Notes: generated by a model not told the origin, from the letters alone. Shown: positions 9,790-20,250, counted from the first letter of the stretch. The stretch: DNA of 64,000 bases from Phymatolithon calcareum (GCA_977006965.1 OZ345362.1:1488001-1552000); one strand, 5' to 3'. Made by a program: numbers and translations.

Positions 9790-10960
9790 ATTTGGAGAGC
9801 TGTCGAGGCAGTTTGGCGATGTTTATCGCGCGCAATCGAGGCTAATGGGCAGGCAGCGGGCAATGGATGCTCGAAAACTGACTTTTGGTGACGCTGGAAG
9901 GAGGAAGATGTACCGGCTGCAGACACTGACTGGGCCATCGGCAAAGTGGGCAGGGAATGTTTGGCTTTTGTATCCATCCGGCTCTGCACTATTTATTTAT
10001 ATCTTTCTTCAGTTACTCTATTGTACATAAAACGCAATGTGGGTGACTTTGCAGTCAAGTGGATAAACCTGCCCGCATACCACTCAAATGCTTGCGTGCA
10101 CGACCCTGTGCCACATAATATGTGACAGAGAGACAAACATATGCATGTCAACAAAATCGAGTCTGTTCAACTGCAGCTGCATGGGAAACGCAAATCTCTG
10201 TTGTAGGAACAGATATGGGGAAGACAGATACATTGTAACGATGCAACAGGGGCTGAGAAAACCAGGTACGGTACAGCACGTGGTCGGTTAAGGAGCGACC
10301 AAAATTCTCACCCATGCTCACTTACTTCTGTTTTTTATTTTTCATATTTGAATGCAATCTGGTTCAACCTGTTGTAAGCGAGAGCGTGAGATAGTCAACA
10401 TCTGGTGGGAAAGCAGGTGACAATTCAGGAGCTGCTGTGGGTTTTAACCGGGTCTGAAGTGTGCAACGAGTAGCTCAAAAATCTGGAAACTGTGTAGCTA
10501 TCAGACTGATTTGTAACTTTGCAAATGAGATAGTTTACTCCCTTAACAGTGCAAAAATAACTGCACAGCACAAAACTTTAGGCCACGCATCTGCTGCTTG
10601 CGTGAACAGGTCCTCGTGTATTGAAGAGCTTTCTTTGCAGGTGTAAAACCAAACCAGACAATAGAGCGGTGGACGCCCTCGGCCTAAGTCCGATGGCGAA
10701 TATCGCGTAAGCTCTCCCTGACGGAGAAGTGTCCCTGTTCGGCGGCGACAAGAGTTGGAACTGAATTCTGAAGGAGAAGGGGGCATCGAGGGCGAACTGG
10801 AAAAGCTAATGGAATGACAAAAAAGTCAGGAGATAGAAACAAGGCCGTACAAACGATCTCTCTGGGAAGAATGGGAAAAACAAGAAGATCGATACTCAAG
10901 GCGAATCCAGTCATCAGCGAAAACAACTATACACGCGGCACTCAAGCTAAAAAGAAGTAA
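9790..10960. other. Gene-free stretch downstream of the membrane-protein gene
   Basis: No gene, RNA or repeat can be supported. Only short ORFs without recognisable motifs are present. Confidence 0.4.
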
Positions 10961-10970
10961 TTATAGAAAC

Positions 10971-11473
10971 TTAGGCGCGCAATGGTTTCTGGGAAGATTC
11001 CCACTGTAAACATTGGATCTTCGCCGGGTAGACATATTCTTGCATTAATTTGACAGTTCTCTTTGAATTCTTTTCTTTGACAGTTTCATATCCAAAATCG
11101 TCCAGCCTCTCGAAAAACTCATTGACGAATTGCAGAGTGCAGGCCTCGGGGTCCACAATTTTCGTGCGCATTCGTAAACCCGAGAGGGCTTTTTCGATAA
11201 TGTTATGGTCAAGCTTGGTCTCAGTTTTCTTGACAATAGATTTGTCAAATTTTCAATTTCTCCGAAGTTAACTCATTATACGTCTTTTAAAGGGCAATCT
11301 CTTCGAACCGTCCAAGAAAACACATATTTTTGAAGAGAGTACGATCGATTGAAACAATGTATGATGCCGCTGCCATCGATGGTACCTCTTTCTTCTTTTT
11401 TTTGCAACTGTTTAGTTGTGTTTTTGAAAGCCCTCATTAACACTCCTAAGACTGTACGGGAGCAGCTTTTCAT
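10971..11473 (-). pseudogene. Unidentified coding remnant
   Basis: Minus-strand frames give coding-like peptides: KNTTKQLQKKEERGTIDGSG (around 11400), then MRTKIVDPEACTLQFVNEFF with RLDDFGYETVKEKNSKRTVK (around 11170-11030), ending ...SSQKPLRA at 10971. They lie in different frames with stops between, so the gene is broken. The charged, helical character resembles a transposon-encoded protein but no motif identifies the family. It lies directly downstream of the old LINE-A copy in the same orientation and could be its neighbour or target. Confidence 0.35.
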
Positions 11474-11504
11474 AACTTGTTCATTCTAGTATATCGCCTG
11501 GTCC

Positions 11505-12060
11505 CTAATAGAGGGACTCGTCGTTCTCCATATTGTCAATTATGGTAACGCTGTAGAGCAGTACGGAGTCTAATCCCAGCGCCTATGGAAGGCGGTAGGT
11601 TTCAACGGTCTACACACTGGAAGGTAGCAACTGAGGAAGCCTTGCCCGTATATTCGTAAGACTGTGAGGCTTTTAAATAACCTCCAATCAAAAAAAAAAA
11701 GTACGGAGTCTAATGCCTTTTCCGTTCTTAATATTTCTCTGGAGTCCAGTTCATACTTTGTTCGGTTCATGCGTATGGTCTCCAGGTGGCGCTCTGCTGT
11801 CGCTCCAAATGTATTCGATATTAGCGTCGTTCTCATTGAGGGAACCTGCCGCTTGTGTATTTTATGGCCAGCTGTCGATGTCTCACCTTGGCAAACCTAA
11901 GGATGGCCGGGATATCATCCGGTTCGTCGTACGGTATTTTCCTCTTTCTTCTTGCTTCGAGCCTCGTGCCTTCTTACCTCTTCTTCTTCTCCATTACCTC
12001 ACTTTCTCTCACGATCTTTGAGGAAAAGAGCCACTTTTACAGGATCAATACTTCGAAAGA
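11505..12060 (-). mobile_element. Old LINE-A copy, interrupted by a younger LINE-A
   Basis: The minus strand encodes a diverged LINE-A C-terminus: RLEARRKRKIPYDEPDD, ILRFAKVRHRQLAIKYTSGR, then FGATAERHLETIRMNRTKYE and LRTEKALDSV. At that point the frame runs into a plus-strand LINE-A insertion (11574-11700). If that insertion and one target copy are removed, the frame continues LLYSVTIIDNMENDESLY and a TAG at 11505-11507. This matches the family ending (SKTLIERMENEEGLY-stop). A frameshift is also present after TSGRFPQ. Confidence 0.85.
11560..11714 (+). mobile_element. Young LINE-A 3' end nested in the old copy, 14-bp TSD
   Basis: 11574-11700 is a LINE-A 3' end in plus orientation (GAGGAAGCCTTGCCCG, GAGGCTTTTAAATAA) ending in a poly(A) run. 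It is flanked by GTACGGAGTCTAAT at 11560-11573 and 11701-11714. It is 5'-truncated to about 127 bp and inserted antisense into an older LINE-A coding region. Confidence 0.92.
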
Positions 12061-13130
12061 CCGGATGACTGAGAGGTTGAAAAAGTGCCGCGCACGCATC
12101 AGGCGTTGGCAGTATTATTTTACTCTAAGGGTCACCCATAGAGGAGTTTTCTTGAGAAACAGCGCTTCCCGAAATGCGATCGTACCCCCTGCCTCTCGTC
12201 TTATGCACTATAAATTGATGCGGTAAAATGAAATGCCTCCTGCAGGAAAGAAATTCCTGTAAACACTGGACTTGATTGCTTCCGATAAGGCTGTTCTTTT
12301 TTCTTTCTGCGTATCGCCTAGCATAGTTGCCGTCAGTACACTTCAGTCACCATAACGGCTATGTCTTGAACCGTCACTACTGATAGTATCTAGTGCTGAC
12401 AAAATGTGATAGCTATTCTGTAGTGTTCGCTCAAAATTAGAGGGTCTACACCACTAAGCCCATTGCACGTGAAAGAAAAGCTCGAACGCCTGGGGAAATG
12501 GTGTACATCCACGATGAAGAATATAATGCTAAAGCCGGTGTTGATAAGCGGCGAAGAAAGAAGAGCAGTCCGTGCGATTGACATAATCCTGAACCACACA
12601 GAGTAAGCTCAAGGAATGAAAGATAGGAAACATGAGTAGAAACCAAGGTGCCATTTATCCTCCAGTTGGGTAGACAGCCACCTTTACAATAAACTACAGT
12701 ACTTCGAGATGTTCCCCTGCCGATAGTGGCGTGGAGCTCGGCGAGAAAAGCAGCGAACGGACAGGTGCTCTTCCTGTCCTTGAGGCCACCGGAAGAACGA
12801 GACAGCGAACATGGCCAAGCATCTCTCTACTTGCGACTACTCTCTTCCTTTCCGGCCAACGGGACTTCATTTCTCTCTTCCAGATTTATTAGCGCTACCT
12901 GTTTCCGTCAAGCACAGCCTTTCTGCGGCGCAGCAATGACTCGCAAGAGCATCCCTAGTGTAGTGCCGGGTACATTAGAACCCGAGGGCATAAGTGTCGG
13001 AGACTACCCGATGGGGAAACAGAGAGCGAGAGACTTCAGGAAGGAATGAAAAGAACATGTAGGAGGCAGGCAGAAGGAAACATAAAAAAGGGAGGAGACC
13101 TAGACACGATAACATTGAATGCAAGAAATT
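12061..13130. other. No supported gene
   Basis: A 107-codon plus-strand ORF (12726-13049) exists but shows no motif and has a serine/arginine-rich composition. I do not call it a gene. The remainder has only short frames. Confidence 0.4.
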
Positions 13131-13136
13131 TTGAAG

Positions 13137-13382
13137 TAACGTAATCAGAACAGTCGAAACGTACACGGTCGGAAAATTCTCCGCATCCTTGCCGGAAGAT
13201 GTCCGGTCGTGGAGATTAAACCCGATCTCGAGGCTGCGCCCAGTAAGATGGGACAGCTCATCGAGGCAGATCGGGCGTTGACTCGGCTCACACCGAAGAG
13301 AAAGCCAGTGGTAGTGCGGCCCGTTGAGCGCACTCCACAAATTGCGAAAGAGCAGTTAGACATGGAGATCAAGCACATGTAA
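13137..13382 (+). pseudogene. Coding-like fragment, possibly transposon ORF
   Basis: The plus frame reads without stops through ILRILAGRCPVVEINPDLEA and APSKMGQLIEADRALTRLTP to LDMEIKHM and a stop at 13380-13382. It has no ATG at its start and the charged composition looks coding. The neighbourhood is retroelement-rich, with a LINE-B end 160 bp further on, so this may be part of an ORF1 or gag-like protein. The identification is tentative. Confidence 0.3.
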
Positions 13383-13544
13383 GAACCTACACAGTGTGGG
13401 GATAGATGACCTCAACGTTAGGAAGACCGGGATGTAGATGACGTTTGTGGTGAAGGACAAAATAAACGAAAAGAAGGGAAGGAACTAAATGACATAGGAT
13501 GCTGGTAACCTTGGATGGACCGTCGGCTTCGGGATGTGCACCGA

Positions 13545-13795
13545 AGCCAATTCATTCATTCATTTTGCGTATTCCCCATGTGGGGCTAGCAACACTTTGA
13601 GGGCCTAAGCTTCTTCCATTCTAATCTATTTGTTGCCAGTTTGACTGCTGCTTGCACGCCGAGGTCCGGGACGTCGCCAAATATTTTCTCTGGGGTTGGT
13701 CGGACGCAGAGAAGTAGCACTTGATGAACCAAGCGACTTTGCACCGCAGCCAAGAGAAGCATATGTTGTGCGCTTATCGCTGCGCTAGACCGGGT
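13545..13795 (-). mobile_element. LINE-B 3' end, minus orientation, (TGAA)n tail
   Basis: On the minus strand the protein end reads QSRLVHQVLLLCVRPTPEKI, then FGDVPDLGVQAAVKLATNRL and KKLRPSKCC before the stop. A CTAGCCCC-GGGGAA motif, ACGCAAAATGAATGAATGAA and the flank follow. It is the closest match to the LINE-B end at 6690-6970 (shared CVRPTPE, FGDV, KKLR and tail). The copy is 5'-truncated. Confidence 0.75.
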
Positions 13796-14079
13796 TGTGC
13801 ACCGATGCCACGAGAGCGTGACAGTGGACTGGCAGGCTCAACGTCTTCGTTCGTCGTCGACCTTGGAGGGGCGGTTGACTAAAGGTCCAGCACTTGAAAA
13901 GACACAAATTCATCTGTCCAACGGGCATGCGTGGCCTAGTGGTTGCGGGCAGGAAGGAATGGAAAGCCATCCCATTCCAGTGATCCAAGGGACTTCCAGG
14001 CGTGATACTTGTAGATTCCAAGCAGTCGAGCCGAAATCCAAAGATCTCCACCATCCTTTACTCTGCGGATGGAACAAGC

Positions 14080-14440
14080 CATCTTATATCCTACAAGCGA
14101 AACGAAAAGCGCAGCTCGGGAAGGCGCGCGGTCACGTTTCCAGTGTGGCCGGGCGGGATCATTTGCTATGGACACCTATCGTGAAAATGCAGTGCGCGCG
14201 ACATCTCCTTTGAGACGTCACCGGCAGAGCGGCACGCTACCCTTATGTGAGCCCGTCATCTTCGCGAAGAAGGCTTGGCATCATAGACGATGGAGCTCGC
14301 CGTTGGGTAAGTCATGGAGTTATAACCGACGATAGCTCTACGGATTTAGGTAACGTTAGACGAGCAGAGGGAAGGGCGTTGCAGCATGAAGCGTCAAGAA
14401 AAAAGTTGTATTCCAATATAACAAAAATAAAGCTTTGACC
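14080..14440 (+). repeat. Dispersed repeat shared with 36480-36850
   Basis: The stretch around GCGAAGAAGGCTTGGCATC through GACGAGCAGAGGGAAGG aligns with 36630-36755 at roughly two thirds identity by eye. Translation gives SRRRLGIIDDGARRWVSHGV and TDLGNVRRAEGR in one frame. It ends in ACAAAAATAAAGC, which resembles a polyadenylation signal. It is probably a retroelement fragment of unknown type. Confidence 0.5.
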
Positions 14441-14905
14441 TCAACTGTTTTGACGTACTGCTTTGCAATGTACCTTGGCGATGTTTCCTTCCGAGATTAT
14501 GAAAAAGCCTGACAGCTACTTATCTTTGTGTAGCTCACGAAAACGCACCACTTGAAAGGCGGGCGGAACTTGGGATTCCAGATAATCCTATGGCAGTTGC
14601 GATACTCCTGTATAGTTCGCCGTGGACGACCCCGGGTAGCGAGACGTCATTTTGTGCTCTTTTGTGTCACATTTTGCTGCTCGGTGATCCGCGCATCAAG
14701 CTCGTTTGACAGCTGATCCGTCAGCATATCGTAATCGCGCATGGCAGGCAGCGTGGTACTCGTGTAGGGTCCTATCGACCAAGGGTGCTGATATGTATGT
14801 ACAGTACGTATGTAAACTACTTTTTCGCCGCTGATGGGGCTCGCAAGGCAGTGCATTATTGCTGAATCATCTTCTACTTAGATTACGGCCGGGCGTTATT
14901 TCTGC
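14441..14905. other. No supported gene
   Basis: A diverged LINE-A-like 3' segment may be present around 14520-14590 (GTGTAGCTCACGAAAACGCA). Otherwise nothing was seen. Confidence 0.35.
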
Positions 14906-14908
14906 TAG

Positions 14909-15358
14909 TTAATTAGCTAATATCGTCACTGTAGGCGATTTTTCGGCGGCCGCATACCGCTTATCTTGAGACCGAGATGATCGGAGAAGCTGGTTAGATT
15001 CCTTGGGGACATGCCCTCGGTTCTGACGCCCTTTACCATCTACATCGCCATCGTCGTCGACTTCAGGGACGCCCGCACCCCCTTCAAGCACATTGTCTTC
15101 ATCACTTCTGTCTGCTCTGAAAAATGTATGAAGCGCCTCTGGCGAGAAGAATGGATCGCTATTTGGAATTGGTGCCGTGACAAGGCGACCAAATCCTTCG
15201 TGACCAACATATTCGATCTTAAACGCACCCGTTTCATGAGAAACCTTCCGCACAAGCTCAACTGGCTCGACGTGTTCGTCGAAGTCTCGCTCCGGCGTAA
15301 ATGTGCTATCTGCAGCTTTGAAAATAGAAAAAAGGTATGATATTCTGCAAATCAGCAC
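14909..15358 (-). CDS. Hypothetical ORF, acidic C-terminal half, possibly partial
   Basis: The minus strand is open for 149 codons. After a hydrophobic start it reads ADSTFTPERDFDEHVEPVEL, RKVSHETGAFKIEY and FRADRSDEDNVLEGG, then an acidic PEVDDDGDVDGKG stretch and a polar tail. The hydrophilic composition looks coding, and a CAAAG/CTGCAG junction near 15320 could be a splice acceptor. No family is recognised. It lies between retroelement remnants and may be part of one. Confidence 0.35.
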   Translation of the reverse strand: MLICRISYLFSIFKAADSTFTPERDFDEHVEPVELVRKVSHETGAFKIEYVGHEGFGRLVTAPIPNSDPFFSPEALHTFFRADRSDEDNVLEGGAGVPEVDDDGDVDGKGRQNRGHVPKESNQLLRSSRSQDKRYAAAEKSPTVTILAN

Positions 15359-15881
15359 CGATGGCGGCGTTTACGACCAAAACGCAGTTGAGCGGAATTC
15401 TTGCGTCTCGTGCTATTTTCAATTACGGCATTATCTCAGTGGATGCATTGGCACATATAATACTGTTCTTGATCAACGCGCCTTCCCCTGCAGACACGTT
15501 GTCATCAATAAAAGAGTTGTCAAAACAGGCACCATGGCCGATTGCAATGCACTGCCAACAACACAGTTGCGTTCGAACCATTTCGCAGAGCGAAAAGCCT
15601 TTGCCGTCTGTTTCGCAAGACACCTTGGATGAGTACTGTGACATGTACAAATAGCCCTTGAAGTGAATATGAGAACGTCGCGGAAAAAGTTGGTGTCTTA
15701 TTTCTCGATATAAGCATGGATGAATTCCCGGAGCTCGGTGCGTCAAACTCGAACATTGCAACGCTTCTGTCCATTTTGGCAGTGCTTTACCATCCTCTGT
15801 GCCTACCCCCGGAAACACGGGTACTCCGATAGACACTCACGCGAATGTTCCGGTATGGAGGCTGAAAAGGAGGATGCTGTA

Positions 15882-17280
15882 CCACCAGGCATACCTTGTA
15901 AATAATTCATTTTCAATATATTCACAGCTCGCTTTCGCGTAAGAATAGATTATTTAATCAAGAAAGTCAAATGCAAAAGTAATTTATTCATGGTGAGGGT
16001 CAAAAGTAAATATGAATTATTGGAATATATTCTCATTCCATTATCGCACTTACGTCCTGGATGCACTACAGGTCTGCATTCATATGTAGAAGAAGCTGCA
16101 TCTCAAGGTTCGCTAGAGACAGACTTTTCCTGTGCTTATTCAGAGTGTATCCAGATTTGGAGAAGAACCGTTCAACGATGTTGGAAGTAGGCAATATGAA
16201 ACGAAGGTCCAAATATCCGGAACGATTTACAGACAGCCTGCGTTTCTTCAATGCCTCGTCTGCAAAAGACATCGAGTCCTTGTCCACTGTCGTAACTGTT
16301 TCAGAATCCACAGAGACTACTTTCAGAGAATCTGTTGCTTTTTTCTCTTGACTTGTCATCAACTCAATTCTTTTGTCTTGTATTTTTGCGATGCCGGTCT
16401 CGAAATGGGGATCTCGCGCAATGCTAGCATTAGAAGATAATCTTGACTTTGCGCTGAGAAACTTAGCAATGACCGCGTCGAAAAGAACACGAACCTCAGC
16501 GATGGTGATTGAGTCACGTTCCAAGGCTTTGGTAACACTGTTGAAGTCAGTTAATTCGGCACAGAGAGAGTCGATCTCCTTCTCTTCGCAATACGTTGGG
16601 ATCCGGTGATCAAATGTGCGTGCATCCATTTGTCTTATGAATTCCTTGCAGTGCCACAGAGGTATCTCCAAACGCAATCGTCATCGTCGTTGTCCTGGCT
16701 GAAAAAGCTTTCCCTGACTCGTTTCCCAAGAGTTGACTTGTGTGGCATGATTCCAGTAGTCCAAATAAAATTAAAGGACGCTCACAAAGATGTGCAATTG
16801 ATAGAAGTTGATGAAGTGATGGAGGTTGGCTTGGATGTGAGTGATTTGACTTGCCCGGGTCGCAATTTAAGTACTAGTGTTTAGACATTGCAGCAATCCT
16901 GATAACAGCTAATTGTCGGAAAGATGGTTCTAATGTTCTCATCAACGTTCAAATCATAGTACGTTGTAGTCTACAAGCGAGACACGTACTATTGATATCA
17001 ATCAAGTGAGTGTAATGTTGCAACGTTACGCAGGCAAGAAAACATGTTCTATTTGGGAGCAACATTAGTAGTAATAGAAAAGACAAGTACGAGCACCTTC
17101 AGAATCAGACACGGAGAGTAATTCTAAAAGTATTCTCCCTCCTGCAAAAATAAATTATTTTATTCTATCGAGGCTATGAATGAATTATTTATCCAACAGA
17201 TTGTAGTTGAATAAATAAATATAAATACTTATTGGAATACATTTAAATATAAATTATTTTTTACAAGGTATGCCACCAGG
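15882..17280 (-). mobile_element. hAT-2: non-autonomous hAT element with 8-bp TSD
   Basis: The ends read CATACCTTGTAAA at 15890 and, reverse-complemented, CATACCTTGTAAA at 17272. This is a 13-bp terminal inverted repeat with AT-rich subterminal DNA. Both sides are flanked by CCACCAGG (15882-15889 and 17273-17280), the 8-bp duplication typical of hAT elements. The 1383-bp element encodes only a transposase C-terminus (16066-16677, minus). Upstream, a short piece with KSTLGKRVRESFFSQDND and DDDCVWRYLCG may be the remains of an N-terminal BED-type region. The catalytic core is absent, so this is an internal-deletion derivative dependent on a helper. Confidence 0.93.
16066..16677 (-). pseudogene. 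hAT-2 transposase C-terminal region
   Basis: The 203-codon frame contains AELTDFNSVTKALERDSITI, EVRVLFDAVIAKF and RDPHFETGIAKIQ, as in hAT proteins. It ends with FILPTSNIVERFFSKSGYTL followed by KHRKSLSLANLEMQLLLHMN. The last part is the hAT C-terminal dimerisation region (ERxFSxxGxxxxxxRxxL pattern). The first ~30 codons (including WHCKEFIRQ) lie where a frameshift separates the remains of an N-terminal piece. The catalytic DDE residues are not encoded in this element. The protein would be non-functional for transposition but could still dimerise if expressed. Confidence 0.8.
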
Positions 17281-17547
17281 TACTACTATGTTTGAGTCCA
17301 CTGTCGACACGAGCATGCTGAAGCCGCTCACTGAAGAGAATTTTCGCCTATTGGATTCCGCGACGAAAGCTGAGATCAAGCCGACAAAAGATAAAACCAA
17401 ATCGACGATTGCCGACGCGTTTCCCGACCTCTCCATTCCTGTCCCACAGCTTCGTTCAGGAGCCCGACGCACTCTTCGGCGTACTGCACATTAGGGGAGT
17501 ACGCCAAAGATTTCACAGAGTAACGGAGACAAACAGGAATGGAGTGG

Positions 17548-17606
17548 TCGGGACGCCCCTTCGTGTATTGGTGTGGTGAGTACCCATGTCAGTACACGAA
17601 GAGGCG
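17548..17606. repeat. Hairpin near the hAT-1 distal end
   Basis: ACGCCCCTTCGTGTA pairs with TACACGAAGAGGCGT (one mismatch) across a ~25-nt loop containing GTGGTGAGTACCCATGTC. It lies in the non-coding DNA downstream of the hAT-1 transposase and may be part of that element's subterminal region. Confidence 0.6.
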
Positions 17607-17994
17607 TTGGGTTCAGTCTTTTCCTGTACGATGGCTCTGTTCCACAATCATTCGCTCGTTTCCCCATACTCCCCCAGTACCTGGATTGACTTTTCTGCGA
17701 AGGCTTGTGCACAGGGATCGGAACAATGCCATTGCAAGCGATAGGAGAAAAAGATACAATACCCAATGCGGAGGGCGTCTCACACGGCGATGCAATGCGA
17801 ATTGCAATACTGGCAGTCGTAGAAATACTAATTGCAATGATCTCGGGCGATGAATATCGTTTAATGGTCATGTAAAGCAAAAAACATTACAACAGAAACA
17901 GCCACACATTCACGGCACTACAAAGCCCAAATACAAGACACAAAGCACTCTCAATAGACATTATACGACATTTCTACGTTAATTTCATGGTCTC

Positions 17995-19805
17995 TCATTC
18001 GCGCTTTCGCATTTTCCGAACGATTCCCGGTGATAGCTTTGCATACCAGCTCCGCGTCCAAAAGCGGTTGTTAACTTTCAAGAACACTAGCGCTTCGAAC
18101 AGTTGAGGAGTCATCCTCCGTCTGTTCTCGGTTAGAACGTATTTCGCAATACTCCAGAGGCGCTCTACCTCTGCAACCGAACCCATGATAAAATCACAGT
18201 TGACATAGTCTTCCTTCCGTCCTCCCGTTTTACGGCGCTTAGCAAGACGCTGTACCATGGACGGGGTCTCCGTCGACATGTCTTCTCCCACACGAGTAAC
18301 AATTTCGTTCATCGACTTAGCTTTCAGAGTTGACACTGCGTCCCTTTCTTCTTCGGAAAGATCATTGGAGCGACCTCGTTGAATCTTCAACACGCCAGAC
18401 TCGAACAGCGGATCAGGCACCATCGCCGCTGCACTCTGTGCTATGTAGTGCGTCCCGAGTTTGCACTGATAAAAGACAGAGCGCCTTTTGCTTCTCTCAG
18501 CGGCAACTGTTTCTATGAGGACATCCAAATCTTGGCGACATGACGACAACGTGTGACCGCGAATTTGCAAGGATTTCCTTACAACATCAATTTCGGACAG
18601 CATCTTGTTATACAGCTTGACCTTACCTTCGAAGGGGATGGAAGTGTCGACACATAGGTTGCCATCAGCGCTCTCGCTTACTGCGGAAAGTTCGTCGCGA
18701 ATTTGCAAAAATCTGCGCAACATTTGCACTTTCCCAGACCATCGCGTTTGGTTGTGCATTATCGGCCTTAGTTCGGTCAAGTTTCGAAGGATCGCTGCAT
18801 TCTTGAGTTATGTGGCGGATCTTATAGTACCGTGCACTGACTCTACAGTGTCATACAAATCTGTATGTGTATCCAACATGCGGTTCACCTCCAAATTCAG
18901 CTTGTGGCTGTTACATCCAACATGAGTTTTCCCACTCATCCGCGCTAGCCTCCGATTCGTACTTGTGTTATCGGCCACAAAGCAAACACACCAGTCATCA
19001 AAATTCAGCCCAAAGAACTGGAGAATAGTTCGGAAATAGTGCAAATGTGCCTCAGCATTGAATCGCGTTGCTTCTTCTACAGAGTCGCGATCGGTGGAAT
19101 CCACATCATCAACTTTCCCCAAAGGGGATAGACCCAACAATACAAGACGTGGCGCGTGTTGCACTGTTACACCGGAGTTCAAACGAGCAGTAGTACTAGT
19201 AGTGCAATAGTAAGCAATCGCTGCGACATAGTGCACACTGCCGCAGGACCAGCCGTCGTGCAAAATAGCTCCAATTGTTCCCTCCATCTCACATGCAATG
19301 CGATTTTCGACGAGCTCACTAGCTCAAAGATGATCCCAATCACAGTCTTACAGCACAAAGCAACCGAAAAACGAGAGAACTTCCGAACTTCGGCGTCGTC
19401 AGCATAGTAAAGAGGTAGACTTTTCATGATGATCATACGAAGATACGCGTAGACCGTTTTTTCGTACTCGGAAAGCGATCGAGATGCGAAATGGGATTTG
19501 ATGGTTCCGCCCTTCTCTTGTGCCGTAGATAGTGCTTCTTGGTACATTCGATTGAGCGTTATTTCCTGCTTCTCGGAGGTCTGACCTTTAGCATAACAAC
19601 GCTTGAGATGCCCGTACGGGTTGTTGAAACCCGTCTTGTCGATAAACGAAACGAGAGATAGCGCGCAGGAAGGTTTGGGGCATTGATACTGCACGTACAC
19701 TTTCTCGACTTGTCGACCGGTAGAGATGTCGGTGATTTTGCGCTTTTCCTTGCCGCCGAAAGACATGAGAGCGAGTACAACTTCCTTCGGGGATGTATCT
19801 TGCAT
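17995..19805 (-). pseudogene. hAT-1 transposase pseudogene
   Basis: Three minus-strand blocks line up as one hAT transposase. Block 1 (from 19805) holds an N-terminal domain with VYVQYQCPKPSCALSLVSFI, GHLKRCYAKG (zinc-finger-like Cys/His arrangement) and SLSEYEKTVYAYLRMIIM. Block 2 (19287-18808) contains the RNase H-like core with LHDGWSCGSVHYVAAIAYYC, FVADNTSTNRRLARMSGKTH and VGCNSHKLNLEVNRML. These hold the expected catalytic Asp positions and a C-x2-H. Block 3 ends with IMGSVAEVERLWSIAKYV and ALVFLKVNNRFW. Lesions are a frameshift near 19290, an in-frame TAA at 18808-18810 (flanking frame RSAT-stop-LKNAAIL), and loss of one G near 18058 that garbles the last ~30 residues. No internal deletion is evident. 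Confidence 0.85.
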
Positions 19806-19882
19806 GGTAGAACGTTATGGGATGGATGGGAGAGCAGATACAAGGTTGGAGAATCTCTTCATTTATATAAAAACCGTACGGT

Positions 19883-20190
19883 GGTACAAGCGCGCTTAGA
19901 ACATAAAAGTACTGTGCTGCGAGGTTTCAAAAGAATGGCCAGCAAGGTACAACACGAAAGTGTTTGCTTTGCATCTGGTGTAATCGTATAAGTACCGCAC
20001 TAGGGTATAAGCGCACATAGAACATGAAGTGTTATGCTGCCAGGTTGCAAATGAGCAGCCAGAAAGGTACAATATGATAAGGGTTTGCCTTTCATATGCT
20101 GTTATCACGTGGAGTCGACAGTGACCTTGTAAGGAAATAGCCAGCACGGTATAATCAATGAGAGTATGCCTTACATGTACTGTTCCCGGG
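19883..20190. repeat. Degenerate tandem repeats, ~115-bp period, subterminal to hAT-1
   Basis: Three units can be aligned by eye. Each carries TATAAGCGCACATAGAACAT-like DNA, then GGTTTCAAAAGAATGGCCAG-like DNA and AAGGTACAA or CACGGTATAA, ending in GTTTGCTTTGCAT-like DNA. The third unit is partial. They lie just upstream of the transposase start and would be suitable as multiple transposase-binding sites. Confidence 0.65.
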
Positions 20191-20250
20191 ATGTCGACGA
20201 TTCGTGGTCAGCTGGCGCACGACTTGTACGTAGTTAGGGTACTTAAATTA

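Larger units (their letters stand above)
15716..17494 (+). pseudogene. Gag-like ORF split by the hAT-2 insertion
   Basis: A frame beginning at the ATG at 15720 runs through MEAEKEDAVPPG (from 15855) to the left edge of the hAT-2 element at 15889. If the element and one 8-bp duplication are removed, the same frame continues TTMFESTVDTSMLKPLTEEN, DSATKAEIKPTKDKTKST and IADAFPDLSIPVPQLR to a TAG at 17492-17494. That gives about 127 codons. Neighbouring frames upstream (MDEFPELGASNSN, TPGNTGTPIDTHANVPV) also look coding, so older frameshifts are likely. The hydrophilic Pro/Thr/Lys-rich character resembles a retroelement gag protein. That identity is an inference. Confidence 0.5.
17707..20250 (-). 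mobile_element. hAT-1 element (approximate limits)
   Basis: The element contains a degenerate full-length hAT transposase on the minus strand (19805 to about 17935), the 3' flank duplicated at 5178-5676, and an upstream block of degenerate ~115-bp repeats (19883-20190). I could not find convincing terminal repeats or an 8-bp duplication, so both limits are provisional. Confidence 0.6.

Noticed and set aside
15882-15889. CCACCAGG as part of a longer terminal repeat
   Set aside because: The two copies are in direct orientation outside the inverted CATACCTTG termini, so they are the target duplication and not part of the element.
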